This document shows positions 1 to 9,721 of a stretch of 64,000 bases of DNA, piece by piece; within the stretch, counting starts at the first letter, position 1; every line of letters starts with the position of its first letter. The stretch comes from Psychromonas sp. psych-6C06 (lineage in GTDB: Bacteria; Pseudomonadota; Gammaproteobacteria; Enterobacterales; Psychromonadaceae): positions 49,669-113,668 of the forward strand of contig NZ_PIZM01000010.1 of the NCBI RefSeq assembly GCF_002835465.1. Direction: 5' to 3'. The notes under the pieces were generated by a model that saw only the letters and a program-made list of their open reading frames with translations, searched no databases and was not told the DNA's origin. The translations under genes were made by a program, and so were the position numbers.

Positions 1-41
1 GTTTACAAGCCTGTATCTCGATGCGGGCTTTTTTGTGTCTG
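1..41 (+). terminator. Rho-independent terminator, copy 1 of a tandem pair
   Basis: A hairpin with arms AAGCCTGTATC and GATGCGGGCTT (with G-U pairs) is followed by a run of T. A 41-base unit around it recurs at 179-219 with a single base change. The upstream gene lies outside the window; an RNA operon or highly expressed gene is a guess. Confidence 0.7.
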
Positions 42-178
42 TAATTTGTAATAACAAATTTGTATAATTCAATTCCATATATTGGAACAAGAACGAAATC
101 TAGCGTTATTAAACCAGCAAACAAAGGTCTTGAACTAGTATCTCTTATTTCTAGATAAGATCTGACATAGTCAAATTT

Positions 179-219
179 GTTTACAAGCCTGTATCTCGAT
201 ACGGGCTTTTTTGTGTCTG
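179..219 (+). terminator. Rho-independent terminator, copy 2 of a tandem pair
   Basis: Near-identical duplicate of the 1-41 unit, 178 bases downstream, again a GC stem followed by TTTTTT. I see no gene or tRNA between the two copies, so they look like serial terminators or the remains of a tandem gene duplication. Confidence 0.7.
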
Positions 220-238
220 AAATACGGCTATGAGTTAT

Positions 239-403
239 TAATACCAATTCCGCTAATATAGTGATTAAATATTACGCAGGAAAAAGGAGTTAGTTCAAGG
301 CGAAAATTGATGCAAATGGTTGTTTCCTTTACGAAATTTTTAACGCTTAAATAGCTTCTTTTAACCAGTAAGATTGATCAGTTATTTAGTAGATTTGGCA
401 TTA
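239..403. repeat. MITE-like element with imperfect terminal inverted repeats
   Basis: The 165-base stretch starts TAATACCAATTC and ends GATTTGGCATTA, which match as inverted repeats at 10 of 12 positions. It has no coding capacity. Its outer parts, including tgatcagttatttagt, recur in a shorter copy at 55692-55741. This fits a small non-autonomous mobile element; no autonomous parent is in the window. Confidence 0.5.
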
Positions 404-543
404 CTACCAACTAAAACATACAAATCGCCATTTATCACAAGAGGATACTCAAACAAACAGCTTCATCATCGCTAGATAGCTCGCTTTTTTATAAAAAAAT
501 GTCCACAATAGCCTCTATATTTTCAATAGTGGTGATGCTTTTA

Positions 544-588
544 ATGACTCAAACTCCTGTAACCTTTTACTGGCACGATTATGAGTAA
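544..588 (+). pseudogene. Displaced native 5' end of sbcB (14-codon stub)
   Basis: ATG at 544 opens a frame reading MTQTPVTFYWHDYE and then TAA. YWHDYE is the start of exonuclease I, including its first two catalytic acidic residues, and matches residues 20-25 of the complete sbcB at 41764. The frame enters prophage DNA inside the 17-base attachment core and stops at once. It is the original host start codon and leader, severed from the gene body by prophage insertion. The native sbcB promoter should lie upstream, between the MITE-like element and 544. Confidence 0.85.
568..584 (+). repeat. Left prophage attachment core
   Basis: The 17 bases tactggcacgattatga are identical to 41821-41837 in the same orientation. 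The bases on each side differ (t versus a before, g versus a after), so 17 bp is the exact shared core. In sbcB it encodes Tyr-Trp-His-Asp-Tyr-Glu. Confidence 0.9.
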
Positions 589-640
589 GACAACTCAAGA
601 GACTGATTAAAAATATATTATTAAAACTAAAAATAATGAA

Positions 641-659
641 GGTACAAAGGAAGGTACAA
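641..659. promoter_or_regulatory. Putative integrase arm-type sites, left end
   Basis: GGTACAA occurs at 641-647 and 653-659, 12 bases start to start. The same heptamer occurs three times just inside the right end (41641-41681), again with a 12-base step between two copies. Placement just inside both attachment cores fits integrase or excisionase arm binding; this is inference. Confidence 0.55.
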
Positions 660-660
660 C

Positions 661-900
661 TTAATAAACCACTGTTTGTGCGAAGGGAAGATCGGGCAAT
701 TTAGCGATCACATTCTCCCCCTCTACTTTAACGTAATCATCAACTGCCAATCCAGGCACCGACACCACCCACAATAAAGCAGTACCCCACTTTACTTTGA
801 CGCGATTAAGGCCAACATCAACCTGTGTTACTTGCGCACGAAAAATAGTGCGCTTTTCCGATAATGCTTGAAAGCGTTTTAAGGTGTTAACTGTAGCCAT
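661..900 (-). CDS. Phage protein, last gene of the late operon
   Basis: A 79-aa protein, not recognised by family. The middle (about residues 20-65) reads as a small beta-rich domain with alternating hydrophobics, and there is no signal peptide or membrane segment. Its start overlaps the end of the preceding 631-aa tail gene by 14 bases, so it is translationally coupled and probably structural or assembly related. Its TAA at 661-663 lies two bases from an arm-type GGTACAA motif, so the late operon ends right at the attachment region. Confidence 0.7.
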   Translation of the reverse strand: MATVNTLKRFQALSEKRTIFRAQVTQVDVGLNRVKVKWGTALLWVVSVPGLAVDDYVKVEGENVIAKLPDLPFAQTVVY

Positions 901-2782
901 GATTTAACTCTATTTTTGGTTGTTGCCAAATATCAGCAATACTCTGCAGTGGTACATTGTTATTTAAACACAACCCTGTAACCGTTTTATTTTCAAACTT
1001 AATACGCACGATGTCGCCAGGTAGTAGTAAACCAAAATCTCCACCAGGAGGAAGCACGGGAAACTTTAAGCCGATCACCTCTTGCAAACCGCTATTAGAA
1101 AAAATATTTCTGGCAAGCTCATTATTTACAGCATGATCTTGTGACAGTGGACTTAACACATCATCGGCCCAACTATCACCCGCCGTTCCATCCATTACCG
1201 GATTCGTGACAACACCCTTATATTCACCACTAATCATCACCGTGTTTAATTGTGGTGTTTGATGGTCTTGGCTAGACGTCGTAGTGATATAATTTGCATC
1301 AATAACATGATCACATTGCGCATCTGTTAATGCTTTCCAATTCCATGGACTAAATTTGTAGCGAGGTTGAACATGTATGGCATCAAGAAGAATATCAGGC
1401 TTCAAAATCGCCCCGACGGCTGTTGCTGCTTTCTGAGCAAGGTCAATACTCGATAAATTCATATAACTAAATGAATCAGGAGCCAGGTTCCATTCCGGCG
1501 TTAATGTATTACGTTGCAACGAAAAATTAGTACTTTCTAGCTTGCTTTGTATTAATTGCCACATGCCTGTGACGCTTTCAATGTTGCCGGTATAGAGTTC
1601 ACCATGCGGTTTATGTAAAAATTGCACCGATGAAACAGCAGTAAAACTATAAGCTTGATGCGCAAAATTCGTAGCCTCGCTATATTCCCGCAATACAAAA
1701 TTTAACTTATGCCCATTTACTTCTATTTCAAATTTAGCGCGAGTGCCTAAATAATTAAGACATTCTTCGCCAAGCAATACCCCGCTTAAGCTATAAACAA
1801 AACTATCAATATCAAAATCAAGGGTTGCATTTATCGGTGCTAGCGCCGTTTTAACGCTGCCCGATGACACATGATTAACAATTACTTCATTCATAACAAT
1901 TAACGCATCCAGTTCTATTCTTAAAAAATCCAGTTCGCCGGTGTTGCTCCATAGAAATTTAAAATCTAATGGGGTGATTGGGTGATCTGGAACGATTGTG
2001 GGTGGAATGATTATGGGTTGTCGTTGGCCCGTTGGGTTTACTGCATCTTCAAAATGGCTTAACCACTGTTTTACAATCGCCTTACCACTTTCAAAGTGAT
2101 TAGTTACTTGGTGTCGTAGCGCATCTGTGTTTTGCCAACATGCAGATTTTGCACAATCTGAACGAGAGGGATATAAATAACCACTGCTAATATCATTAGC
2201 ACAATCTGTGCCTTTGAAAAACAGTGAACTTAAATCCCTGTCTGCATCTGCTAAACGATGGTTAGTCTGCACAATATTTGATTGCACGTTATCGCCATCG
2301 CGTTGCAATGCAATACAGTTTTTCTGTTGTTTAGGTAACTGTTGTTGCAGAGAGTCGATACTGCGTTGCATTGATTGCGCATCGCGTTGCAGTGAAATAA
2401 TATTTGATGAAAGCGCGGGGCTATCTTCAAAGTAACTGCTAATCACGTTGCTACGCTTAATAGCTTGCGCGTTCCGCGATGTAACCGCCGACTTAATGCC
2501 ACGATCAACATTTATATCAACCTCAATATCATCGCTTGTCACCTGTTTGTCGATAACATTATCAGCAACGATTGATGACAGACTATCTAACCCTGCATGA
2601 CTAATTACAGCGTGCAAGCCTGACTCTGCAACTATATCAATAATCGGGGTGATGCCCGCGACTGAAACGGGTGCGGGGTGATAATTTTGAGCAACAATAT
2701 CGATAATTTTTGGGGGGGCGATGCCTCCCTCAACAATAAAGTCTAACTCTCCCGTGGCTGACCAACGGCTTTTAAACTGCAT
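887..2782 (-). CDS. Putative tail-tip/baseplate protein with duplicated N-terminal motif
   Basis: 631 aa from ATG 2782, preferred over GTG 2791 because AGGTG lies 6 bases upstream. A motif of the form FKxxWSxTGELDF occurs near residue 4 and again near 275, so the protein may hold two related segments. Residues about 105-185 are Gln/Ser-rich and repetitive and look like a coiled-coil spacer. The C-terminal half is beta-rich and ends with a stretch (PGDIVRIKFENKTVTGLC) resembling the surface-binding part of phage hub proteins. No J, L or gp27-type domain was recognised. Position at the end of the tail operon suggests a distal tail or receptor-contact role. Confidence 0.65.
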   Translation of the reverse strand: MQFKSRWSATGELDFIVEGGIAPPKIIDIVAQNYHPAPVSVAGITPIIDIVAESGLHAVISHAGLDSLSSIVADNVIDKQVTSDDIEVDINVDRGIKSAVTSRNAQAIKRSNVISSYFEDSPALSSNIISLQRDAQSMQRSIDSLQQQLPKQQKNCIALQRDGDNVQSNIVQTNHRLADADRDLSSLFFKGTDCANDISSGYLYPSRSDCAKSACWQNTDALRHQVTNHFESGKAIVKQWLSHFEDAVNPTGQRQPIIIPPTIVPDHPITPLDFKFLWSNTGELDFLRIELDALIVMNEVIVNHVSSGSVKTALAPINATLDFDIDSFVYSLSGVLLGEECLNYLGTRAKFEIEVNGHKLNFVLREYSEATNFAHQAYSFTAVSSVQFLHKPHGELYTGNIESVTGMWQLIQSKLESTNFSLQRNTLTPEWNLAPDSFSYMNLSSIDLAQKAATAVGAILKPDILLDAIHVQPRYKFSPWNWKALTDAQCDHVIDANYITTTSSQDHQTPQLNTVMISGEYKGVVTNPVMDGTAGDSWADDVLSPLSQDHAVNNELARNIFSNSGLQEVIGLKFPVLPPGGDFGLLLPGDIVRIKFENKTVTGLCLNNNVPLQSIADIWQQPKIELNHGYS

Positions 2783-2791
2783 ACGCCACAC

Positions 2792-3160
2792 CTATAGCTC
2801 AGTTATTAACCAACCCTTTAAACGCAAAAGGCTACCCGCAAATAAAATGGTACTTGGTAACTTTAAATCTTCGCTACTCGCACTATCACCAACACTCAGC
2901 GAGGCTAACACCGTGTTATCAATGGCGATGATTTTAGCGCTTTTAGCTTCAGCGTTAATCAACACCATCGACTCTGGCAAGTCTCTGAAAATTAACTGAC
3001 CATTTGCGATGCTTGATTTTGAAGGGCTAGGAAATAGTAAATTGCACACTTCTTCTTGCGCCTCATTATAAAGAATAAGGTGTGTTTCCTGCGCATCAAT
3101 CGCATCACATAACATTTGTAAGCGTGCATTTTTTATAGCAACTGAAAAGTTAATCGTCAT
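2792..3160 (-). CDS. Phage tail-region protein of unknown function
   Basis: 122 aa starting at ATG 3160 with GGTG 7 bases upstream. No family recognised. It is beta-rich with two short hydrophobic stretches near residues 60-70 and 100-118, but no clear membrane helix. It overlaps the preceding 37-aa membrane protein by 11 bases, and its TAG is nine bases before the next ATG, so it is part of a tightly packed tail-tip set. A small tail accessory or chaperone role is a guess from position only. Confidence 0.65.
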   Translation of the reverse strand: MTINFSVAIKNARLQMLCDAIDAQETHLILYNEAQEEVCNLLFPSPSKSSIANGQLIFRDLPESMVLINAEAKSAKIIAIDNTVLASLSVGDSASSEDLKLPSTILFAGSLLRLKGWLITEL

Positions 3161-3263
3161 GCTTTGTCACCTTTATTAATTTGTATTCAATGACTAAAAA
3201 ACACCCCATTAGAAGAGAAAAAAGCCCACCAAAGGCGAGCAAAAACAAACTATTTTCGGGCAT
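3150..3263 (-). CDS. 37-aa single-pass membrane protein
   Basis: Start chosen at ATG 3263, with GGGAG 8 bases upstream and the stop of the LamG-domain gene one base before it. Longer in-frame starts lie inside that gene and lack a ribosome site. Residues 5-24 form one hydrophobic helix, followed by a charged tail ending KVTKHDD. Small membrane peptides of this type in tail operons can be holin-like or lysis accessory proteins, but a holin candidate already exists at 22665-23003, so the function is open. Confidence 0.6.
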   Translation of the reverse strand: MPENSLFLLAFGGLFSLLMGCFLVIEYKLIKVTKHDD

Positions 3264-3264
3264 T

Positions 3265-5097
3265 TTATTGTCTCCCATAGGGCGTAGGTGTTTGCCAATC
3301 AGAAGAGATTGCACTGTAATCGGGCGGTGTGTGTTCATCTGCATTGCCGTATTGCGCTGTCACCATATATTTTTTGCTCATAAGCAGTGAATCAAAGCGA
3401 TAGTTACCATTTTCATCACTGACCGTTTCATCAATCAATACACCTGAATCGTGGGAAAATAACATCACCCGTTTATTTGCAACCGGAATGTCACTTAATT
3501 CCGTTTTGCTTTCGATATAACCAAATTCGCGTAGTTTGCTATTTTGGTCAACTATGGGGTCAGTATAGAAAGGGTTATTCTTCACGGCATAGGTTGAGTC
3601 AAAAGGCGCGATTCCGTGGTGTTCAAGGTAAATCGGCTGCGGGTTTGCTTGCGCCTTTGTTTCTCTGTTTGACCATGTTATGGATGATAAGCTGAGTAGT
3701 AAGTTTACAATTGGAGCTTGGGAAACAAAGTTAACCCTTGCGTCTATTTCATGCTGAGTTAATGGGCGGTTGTAAATAGCGCAATCTGACACTTCGGAAT
3801 TACTATATACGCCTATCCCAAGATCACTTGTGTGCGTGAAAGCGCCAACTGATAATTTCAATCCAGCGATTAAACCACTGAATAAGTTTCCTGGTACCTC
3901 CAATAAAACATCACCATCTACATACAGCTTAGACTGATCTGTCGCTTCCTCGTACTGCATAACAACGTGGCGTGGCTCTGCAAAAAGCGTTTGTGATCCG
4001 TTAAATAAATTTGAAGCACCTAAAGCGTAAAGGTTGTAATCGTTACCATCCCGCTGAATAAACTGAACCCTATCTGCGTTGTTCTCTATTTCTCCAAACT
4101 GATTAAAAGCAAACGCTGCTTTGTAAAGGTCTAGCTCGTTTTTAAATCTACACCAGACCTCTATACAGCGAGTGCTAAGATTGTTATCAACAGCCATGTA
4201 ATTAGTCACTGTTTCTCTTCTTTCTGGATCATACGGCGGTACATACGCCCCTAGGCCTTCGGGAGATAAGGCTTCCGTGTTGTGAGAAACAGAACCGACC
4301 ACGGTCATATGATCGCGCGAAAGACTTAAATCCTCACCGTTTACGTAAAGTGGCCAATAACTTAACAAACCCTCTGTATCTAATATGGTTTCTTGGTAGG
4401 TTCTAGGAGGGGGTAAAAGGTTAAAGTGGGTCGTTACATCGCCTTGTGAAAAAGCTTCATTGTAATAAGCAGCGTAGGCGCAAGTACCTTTCCATTTCGA
4501 CTCAGCTGCTACACCATTAACCGCACCTGCCACTGACCAGAAAAGGGCGCCTACAGCATTAGCTGTAGCCTCGTTTTTCAATTCTTGTGAAGCTGCCGAT
4601 ACACTACACAACACCCCATTTTTGTATAACTCAACCAAACCTGTTGTTGCATGATGAACGGCAACAATATGACAAAGTTCGTCCACTTTCGGTCTATCAT
4701 AAATTGTTCGTGTATACCTATTAATTCGCTCCGATGATGGGGTGCTCCTTGCAGAAGATCGAAAGCTATCAATATCTTGTTGAGACACGTTTATATAATT
4801 ATCAACAGAATCACCTATATCAAAAATGCGCGACCAGGTTGTGTACTCTGAAATAGTCATTAACGTTTCTATCGTTTTATCACCAGTGGTAAAGCCAGAA
4901 CCTTGCAACTTTAACCACTGCGAACCATCCGTTCTAGCAAACCTAAAGCCGTTTCCCATCTCATAAATTGGATCTCCACCTTGCCAAGCGGCAGTTAAGC
5001 CTAAACTACCCTCTGGCGTTATCGTTGATGACTCAAAATGAATAAAAGTTAGTGGGTTTCTTCCTCTTATTTTGTCAAATAAAGTTAAAGCGCCCAT
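3265..5097 (-). CDS. LamG-like domain tail protein (possible adhesin)
   Basis: 610 aa. Two stretches (about residues 75-235 and 270-450) have the pattern of concanavalin/LamG jelly rolls, for example LYVDGDVLLEVPGNLFSGL and the DCAIYNRPLTQHEIDARV ending. Residues about 540-600 (VMLFSHDSGVLIDETVSDEN) read as a carboxypeptidase-regulatory or Ig-like beta domain. Such domains bind sugars or surfaces in phage tail tips, so cell-surface recognition is the likely job. It lies two bases downstream of the 391-aa gene and is followed by a 37-aa membrane protein. The structural reading is firm; the ligand is unknown. Confidence 0.7.
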   Translation of the reverse strand: MGALTLFDKIRGRNPLTFIHFESSTITPEGSLGLTAAWQGGDPIYEMGNGFRFARTDGSQWLKLQGSGFTTGDKTIETLMTISEYTTWSRIFDIGDSVDNYINVSQQDIDSFRSSARSTPSSERINRYTRTIYDRPKVDELCHIVAVHHATTGLVELYKNGVLCSVSAASQELKNEATANAVGALFWSVAGAVNGVAAESKWKGTCAYAAYYNEAFSQGDVTTHFNLLPPPRTYQETILDTEGLLSYWPLYVNGEDLSLSRDHMTVVGSVSHNTEALSPEGLGAYVPPYDPERRETVTNYMAVDNNLSTRCIEVWCRFKNELDLYKAAFAFNQFGEIENNADRVQFIQRDGNDYNLYALGASNLFNGSQTLFAEPRHVVMQYEEATDQSKLYVDGDVLLEVPGNLFSGLIAGLKLSVGAFTHTSDLGIGVYSNSEVSDCAIYNRPLTQHEIDARVNFVSQAPIVNLLLSLSSITWSNRETKAQANPQPIYLEHHGIAPFDSTYAVKNNPFYTDPIVDQNSKLREFGYIESKTELSDIPVANKRVMLFSHDSGVLIDETVSDENGNYRFDSLLMSKKYMVTAQYGNADEHTPPDYSAISSDWQTPTPYGRQ

Positions 5098-5099
5098 AC

Positions 5100-6275
5100 C
5101 TACACCTCGACCGTTGAAATATCAAAGCCAATCAGCGTTGCGGATAAATCAGAACGGCGATCATAAGTTGCTCGTAAAAAGCGGAATATTTTGTTGGGGT
5201 GCTCTGGTAAATCCTGTAGGTTTTTACGCTCTAGCGATGTGGCGTTAGCCAATGGCTCTACGAGTATAGGCATATAGCCACGCAATGTATTATCTGACTC
5301 TTGAACAATAGTGGGCGAGGTGTTGAGATAAAAGCCGTTAGTCGCAGAATCAGGGTAGTTAAACAAGTCACTGCCACGGCTTCCCATGCCACGTTTTTTC
5401 CACGAATCGCCGGCATCTAATTGATGGTATCTGCGTGCAACATAGTTCTGACTAGCCACGTTGTTACTGGCGAAATAGTTGTAATATGGATAAGCACTGT
5501 TAACTTGATCCCATCGCGCATAAGTACCATCGCTCGCGCTAGATACAGGAACATGATTCATTATAAAGTGATATTTATCTCCGGCTCTAAGCGTGTCAAT
5601 GTAACCCGCCACAAAGCAAGCTTGCTCTTTACCTGCGCCATATTCTGGCATAGAGAAAATAAAGCGATTGTCACCCACTAAATCCCATTTATGATCACTG
5701 TATCGACCAGTTGCAGGCCAACAATGTTCATAAATTGTTTCATAGGTATCTATGTCCGTTACGTTCTCAACCATTGCCACTTTCATTAGTCGTGCGTAAG
5801 TACCTGACCACCCACTAAACGCTGTGTTATCAATGCGTAATGACACCTCACCTAAATTACCTGCGGGGCTGAAAACTAAAATGTCATTAGTTCCGTTGGA
5901 GTGAGTAATCTCCCAACCTAGCGGTGCAATTTTAATTTCTAATGAACCACTTGCGGGCGCAACGGGTACAGTATCAAGCTCGAACCAAATTTCAGTCGAG
6001 GTAACTTTAATAATGCGGTGCTCACCATTGTAATCAGTCACTGCGCTACCTGAACAAGCGATAACTGAGTCCTTTTCATACGCATGACCACCACTAAAAC
6101 TCGCCTTTGCTAGCAATTCTGTTTCATCCCAAACGATAGAATCAGGCGCTAGCGAACCAAAACCATCAACTAAACAGGCTTTTAAAATGGCAATCATTGT
6201 TCCCGCATCGCTATCACCCGTTTGACCTGCGCCTTGCATACTTTCGTTATAAAACTTAACTGGATATGTTTTCAT
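5100..6275 (-). CDS. Phage tail-tip protein of unknown family
   Basis: 391 aa. No catalytic motif is recognised. The N-terminal region (residues 1-60) includes a conserved-looking GAGQTGDSDAGTMIAILKACLVDGFG segment resembling the start of tail assembly proteins. Aromatic-rich stretches near residue 260-300 (YPYYNYF) suggest beta structure. Its ATG shares one base with the stop of the 56-aa gene upstream, so the two are translationally coupled. Lying between a very large structural protein and the LamG protein, it is probably a virion component. Confidence 0.65.
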   Translation of the reverse strand: MKTYPVKFYNESMQGAGQTGDSDAGTMIAILKACLVDGFGSLAPDSIVWDETELLAKASFSGGHAYEKDSVIACSGSAVTDYNGEHRIIKVTSTEIWFELDTVPVAPASGSLEIKIAPLGWEITHSNGTNDILVFSPAGNLGEVSLRIDNTAFSGWSGTYARLMKVAMVENVTDIDTYETIYEHCWPATGRYSDHKWDLVGDNRFIFSMPEYGAGKEQACFVAGYIDTLRAGDKYHFIMNHVPVSSASDGTYARWDQVNSAYPYYNYFASNNVASQNYVARRYHQLDAGDSWKKRGMGSRGSDLFNYPDSATNGFYLNTSPTIVQESDNTLRGYMPILVEPLANATSLERKNLQDLPEHPNKIFRFLRATYDRRSDLSATLIGFDISTVEV

Positions 6276-6445
6276 TACTTGTTACCTTTTGTGTATTTTA
6301 GGTCTGATTTTGGGATTGCTTTTGAGACTTGGGCGGTTTTGATGAATACGGTTTCTGCATCTATTTCGCGCATCACTTCTACCACTAACCCCGCGGGCAA
6401 GTTGTGATGCCCGTGGCGCTTAATAGTGACTATTACGTTACTCAT
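6275..6445 (-). CDS. 56-aa phage protein between two tail genes
   Basis: A short frame starting MSNVIVTIKRHGHHNLP and ending LKYTKGNK. Its ATG directly follows the TAA of the 1091-aa gene (stop 6446-6448), and its own TAA shares a base with the next ATG at 6275. Such exact packing on both sides, together with hydrophobic alternation typical of a small beta protein, makes a real gene likely despite its size. No family recognised; no signal peptide or helix. Confidence 0.65.
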   Translation of the reverse strand: MSNVIVTIKRHGHHNLPAGLVVEVMREIDAETVFIKTAQVSKAIPKSDLKYTKGNK

Positions 6446-9400
6446 TTACGCCACCTCTTTGTTAACATTGCCACGGATTTGAAGTTCAAATTTGTCACTT
6501 TCAATCGGCGTTTCTGGCTCGCCTTGCAAGACTGTTCTGATCACGTTCATCTGATAAACGGCCCCAAAAAAATCGATGCGCAATACGTTGTTGTCTGACC
6601 AACCCGTGCCCCACCCTAATTTATTAAGTGTGAAGTAGGGCTTGCCGGAAACAGGGTTGTTGGGCGCAAAATCGTTGTTAATATCACCCACGGCGATTTG
6701 CCCAACATGCTCGCCAATCAATTTAAAGTTGGTTGAACTGGTAAACACAATCGCAAAACGTTCAGTGATACAACCATCGTTAGTGACTTGAATCGGGTAT
6801 AACGTGTCGTTGTATTCTGCCGGTGCTTCATCACCTATTAGGTTATCGCTAAACGCCCCTGTCCATGTTTTTTGGTCAAACAGGTTGGTATAACGTGCGA
6901 ACAAGTCACCCGCAATCAATACACTGGCAACCTTGGCTTTGTTAGCGTCATAGTTGTGTGATAATGGCCTTGATGTTTTTAGCAAGCCTGAAATATCAAC
7001 GTAAACCAACAGCGCCATATCTTCGATGCGATAATCAATCTCGTAGTTACCCGCGGTTGGAAATAAGACTGTACCGGCATCCAAGTCGATCACTGCATCG
7101 GGTGCGGTCGTGGTGCAAGACGCAAGGCGCACATGAGGCAGTTGCACTAAATCATTAGCGTTTACTGTTTGTAAAAAATGCTCATCTTGATGAATAACTA
7201 CCACATCACCTTTTTCAAAAATCACAACTCGGCCATCACTTGGCAAGCGGATAGAATCAATACCTAGTTGATCAGCGTCGAGCGGTAGATAGTTATAACT
7301 GACGCAGTTATATTTCAACGAGTTGGTATCGAGCAAACCACTTGCGGTAAGCTCAACCACGCCCGTTTTGGTTTCGATGTAACCTTCAAAATCTTGCGTT
7401 GGGCTTGATATATAACCGTTGGCATCGGTGTTGGCGTTGATGTTTGAACCATCAAAATTAACCGCATTCACTTGTAGTGATTGTGATGCAACCGGATTTC
7501 CGGCAGTGCGAAACACACTGTATTGTGTTTCGGGCAAAATGCCCGTTTTAGACACCCCGCGCACTAATGAAATTTCACCGTTGCCGGTTGCCCATTCGTT
7601 TATCTCTACCTCACCTGTTTTTAAATCGATGCTACCCACTAGGTTATCCAGTGCATAAATGCCTGTGTCACCTTTGTTTTCATAAAGCAGACCGTTGTAA
7701 TTAAACGCTAATGTGTCGCTTAATAGCTCAGTCGGGGTTTGCACGTTAATCTGTAGCGGATGTTGAGTGCTAAACCCTTTCACTACACTACCTGCCAAAA
7801 TTTCTATTTCAGGCGGGCGGGTCGATTGCTCTGAGCCTCTTGCATAAACATCGTGCCCAACTTGAAAATCGGCGCTACTTAGCGTTACCTCTTCGATAGA
7901 AGTTGTACGCAAGGCGAACACTGGGTAGTTGTAAAACCCCGTACTCTGATCACCTATTTGCTCAATGATGTAGTTTACCTTTTCAAAAGGAATATCTATT
8001 TTTTGAAGGGTCACAACACCGGTTGCATAATTCACTGTGCCCGCAATTGGGTTGTTTCCAACTTTGGCAATTAAATTTCCATTGCCATCATCAATTAATG
8101 TAACTAGGCGATCACGATAATTGCGATAACTTTTAGCCGGCGGTGGGTTAGGATTTGCAGGCGCAAAGCTTGATTGAAACTCAGTCGTGCTTTGATCACT
8201 ACAAAGATAAGTTAATCGTAACTCAAGGGAGTTAGGCGGTATGTTTGCCGGTAAATTAACTATGTTACCTGCTTGCAGGTCGCGCGCTACACTGAATATT
8301 GTTTTTTGCACTGTCTCAGTCGGCGTTAACTGTTCATCCCATGCAAAAGTAAACTGAGTTTCGCTACTTGGCACAGTTGTAAATGTCACGCTGATACTAT
8401 AAAAACCACCTTCGACAACGTATTCTCCGGCCATATCTCCAGTGATAATGCCATTTTCTAGGGTTGCGGTTTTATCATCCCATGTAATTGTAGTTAACTC
8501 GCTATTCAGCGCTGTTTGACCAAGACTGATTTTAAAGTTTTCTTTAATGCTTAAATCGCTTGCTTGCAACGGTTTCAAGTAGTTATTAACGTTTTGATAA
8601 TGCACTAAAATGGGTACATCGGCATCGGGTAACGCGCTTAACGTTAGTGATAAATTGCCAAATTCATCTAATTGGCCCGTACCAAACGCATCATTCGCGG
8701 CTTTTAATACGCCATTTCCATCGTCTTGCAATTCGTACCAACTTCCCTGCGCCATGAACGAGACTTTAGTCGTACCTTTTGAAGGGATAGGTACTAGGGT
8801 AGTAACATAAACATAACCCTGATTGTTGATGGTCACTGGAATTGTTTTACTTTCTACCCCTGTGATCAGCTCACCTTCAATACCATCACCACGGTCAAAT
8901 TTAGCTGCAACCAAGTTAACGGCACTCAAATTGATGTGCGGTGAATCAACGCGCGTACTTGGCACTAATTGCGTGTAGATGCTTTCTACTTTTAACTCAG
9001 ATTTAGCAAATAACGCATTCGTAATTAAGTTTTTAGTGCCGAAATATTTGGATGCGTCAGCGACCATCGTTTCATAAATCGCGCTAGACGCTGAAATAGG
9101 ATCATTAGAACTCGGTTGCACACCAACAAATTCATGGCGTAATGGCTCAGTGATAATGCACTGCACAACTAGACGTTTGAAGTCGGTGTTATTACTGGTA
9201 AAGCTCTGTAGTTCACTGTTTACTTCTTCGGTTTTTACGTATTGTTCTGCACCGGTTGATTTGTTAATCAACACAATTACATCACCGGCTACGGGGGGGC
9301 TAATGTTGTTGCGCTGAATAAATCGGATAGAGCGTTGACCCTGCAACTGCGTATAAAGTAGTTCGCCTTGGTATTTAGCGCCTTTAGTTAAGTAGCGCTC

Positions 9401-9721
9401 GATAATATCGCGGGTTTCGTCACGCTTAATGTAAGGGTCGTTGACACTCATTAAAGTAATATCAACATTAGGATCGACCGGCGTTTCAACTAAACCTATC
9501 GTGGCGCCAAAAAAGGTATCATCATTTGGCGAGTCGGCTTTTACATGCACGCTACGCAGATTTACAACACCATAGGCACGATCAAGATCGGAAATGTCAT
9601 CAAAGATAGAGTTATGTTCACCCGACACAATCTCATTGCCGGTCATTTCACCACCGCCATCTGATTCATCAGTCATCACTTTGGAGGCAAATAGCTTTAT
9701 ATCGTTTTTGTTAATTGGCAT
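6446..9721 (-). CDS. Very large tail-tip/baseplate protein
   Basis: 1091 aa, no transmembrane segment, highly beta-rich throughout, with repeated short modules that pair phrases such as AGTVNYATGVVTLQKID and IDLKTGEVEINEWA. These look like tandem beta-sandwich repeats. It occupies the place where lambda carries M-L-K-I-J, yet none of those signatures was found, so it probably forms the distal tail or central fibre in a different way. It starts immediately after the stop of the 128-aa gene (TAAATG). The structural role is inferred from position and size. Confidence 0.7.
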   Translation of the reverse strand: MPINKNDIKLFASKVMTDESDGGGEMTGNEIVSGEHNSIFDDISDLDRAYGVVNLRSVHVKADSPNDDTFFGATIGLVETPVDPNVDITLMSVNDPYIKRDETRDIIERYLTKGAKYQGELLYTQLQGQRSIRFIQRNNISPPVAGDVIVLINKSTGAEQYVKTEEVNSELQSFTSNNTDFKRLVVQCIITEPLRHEFVGVQPSSNDPISASSAIYETMVADASKYFGTKNLITNALFAKSELKVESIYTQLVPSTRVDSPHINLSAVNLVAAKFDRGDGIEGELITGVESKTIPVTINNQGYVYVTTLVPIPSKGTTKVSFMAQGSWYELQDDGNGVLKAANDAFGTGQLDEFGNLSLTLSALPDADVPILVHYQNVNNYLKPLQASDLSIKENFKISLGQTALNSELTTITWDDKTATLENGIITGDMAGEYVVEGGFYSISVTFTTVPSSETQFTFAWDEQLTPTETVQKTIFSVARDLQAGNIVNLPANIPPNSLELRLTYLCSDQSTTEFQSSFAPANPNPPPAKSYRNYRDRLVTLIDDGNGNLIAKVGNNPIAGTVNYATGVVTLQKIDIPFEKVNYIIEQIGDQSTGFYNYPVFALRTTSIEEVTLSSADFQVGHDVYARGSEQSTRPPEIEILAGSVVKGFSTQHPLQINVQTPTELLSDTLAFNYNGLLYENKGDTGIYALDNLVGSIDLKTGEVEINEWATGNGEISLVRGVSKTGILPETQYSVFRTAGNPVASQSLQVNAVNFDGSNINANTDANGYISSPTQDFEGYIETKTGVVELTASGLLDTNSLKYNCVSYNYLPLDADQLGIDSIRLPSDGRVVIFEKGDVVVIHQDEHFLQTVNANDLVQLPHVRLASCTTTAPDAVIDLDAGTVLFPTAGNYEIDYRIEDMALLVYVDISGLLKTSRPLSHNYDANKAKVASVLIAGDLFARYTNLFDQKTWTGAFSDNLIGDEAPAEYNDTLYPIQVTNDGCITERFAIVFTSSTNFKLIGEHVGQIAVGDINNDFAPNNPVSGKPYFTLNKLGWGTGWSDNNVLRIDFFGAVYQMNVIRTVLQGEPETPIESDKFELQIRGNVNKEVA

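Noticed and set aside
661..6275. Diversity-generating retroelement acting on tail genes
   Set aside because: No reverse transcriptase gene or paired template/variable repeat is present.
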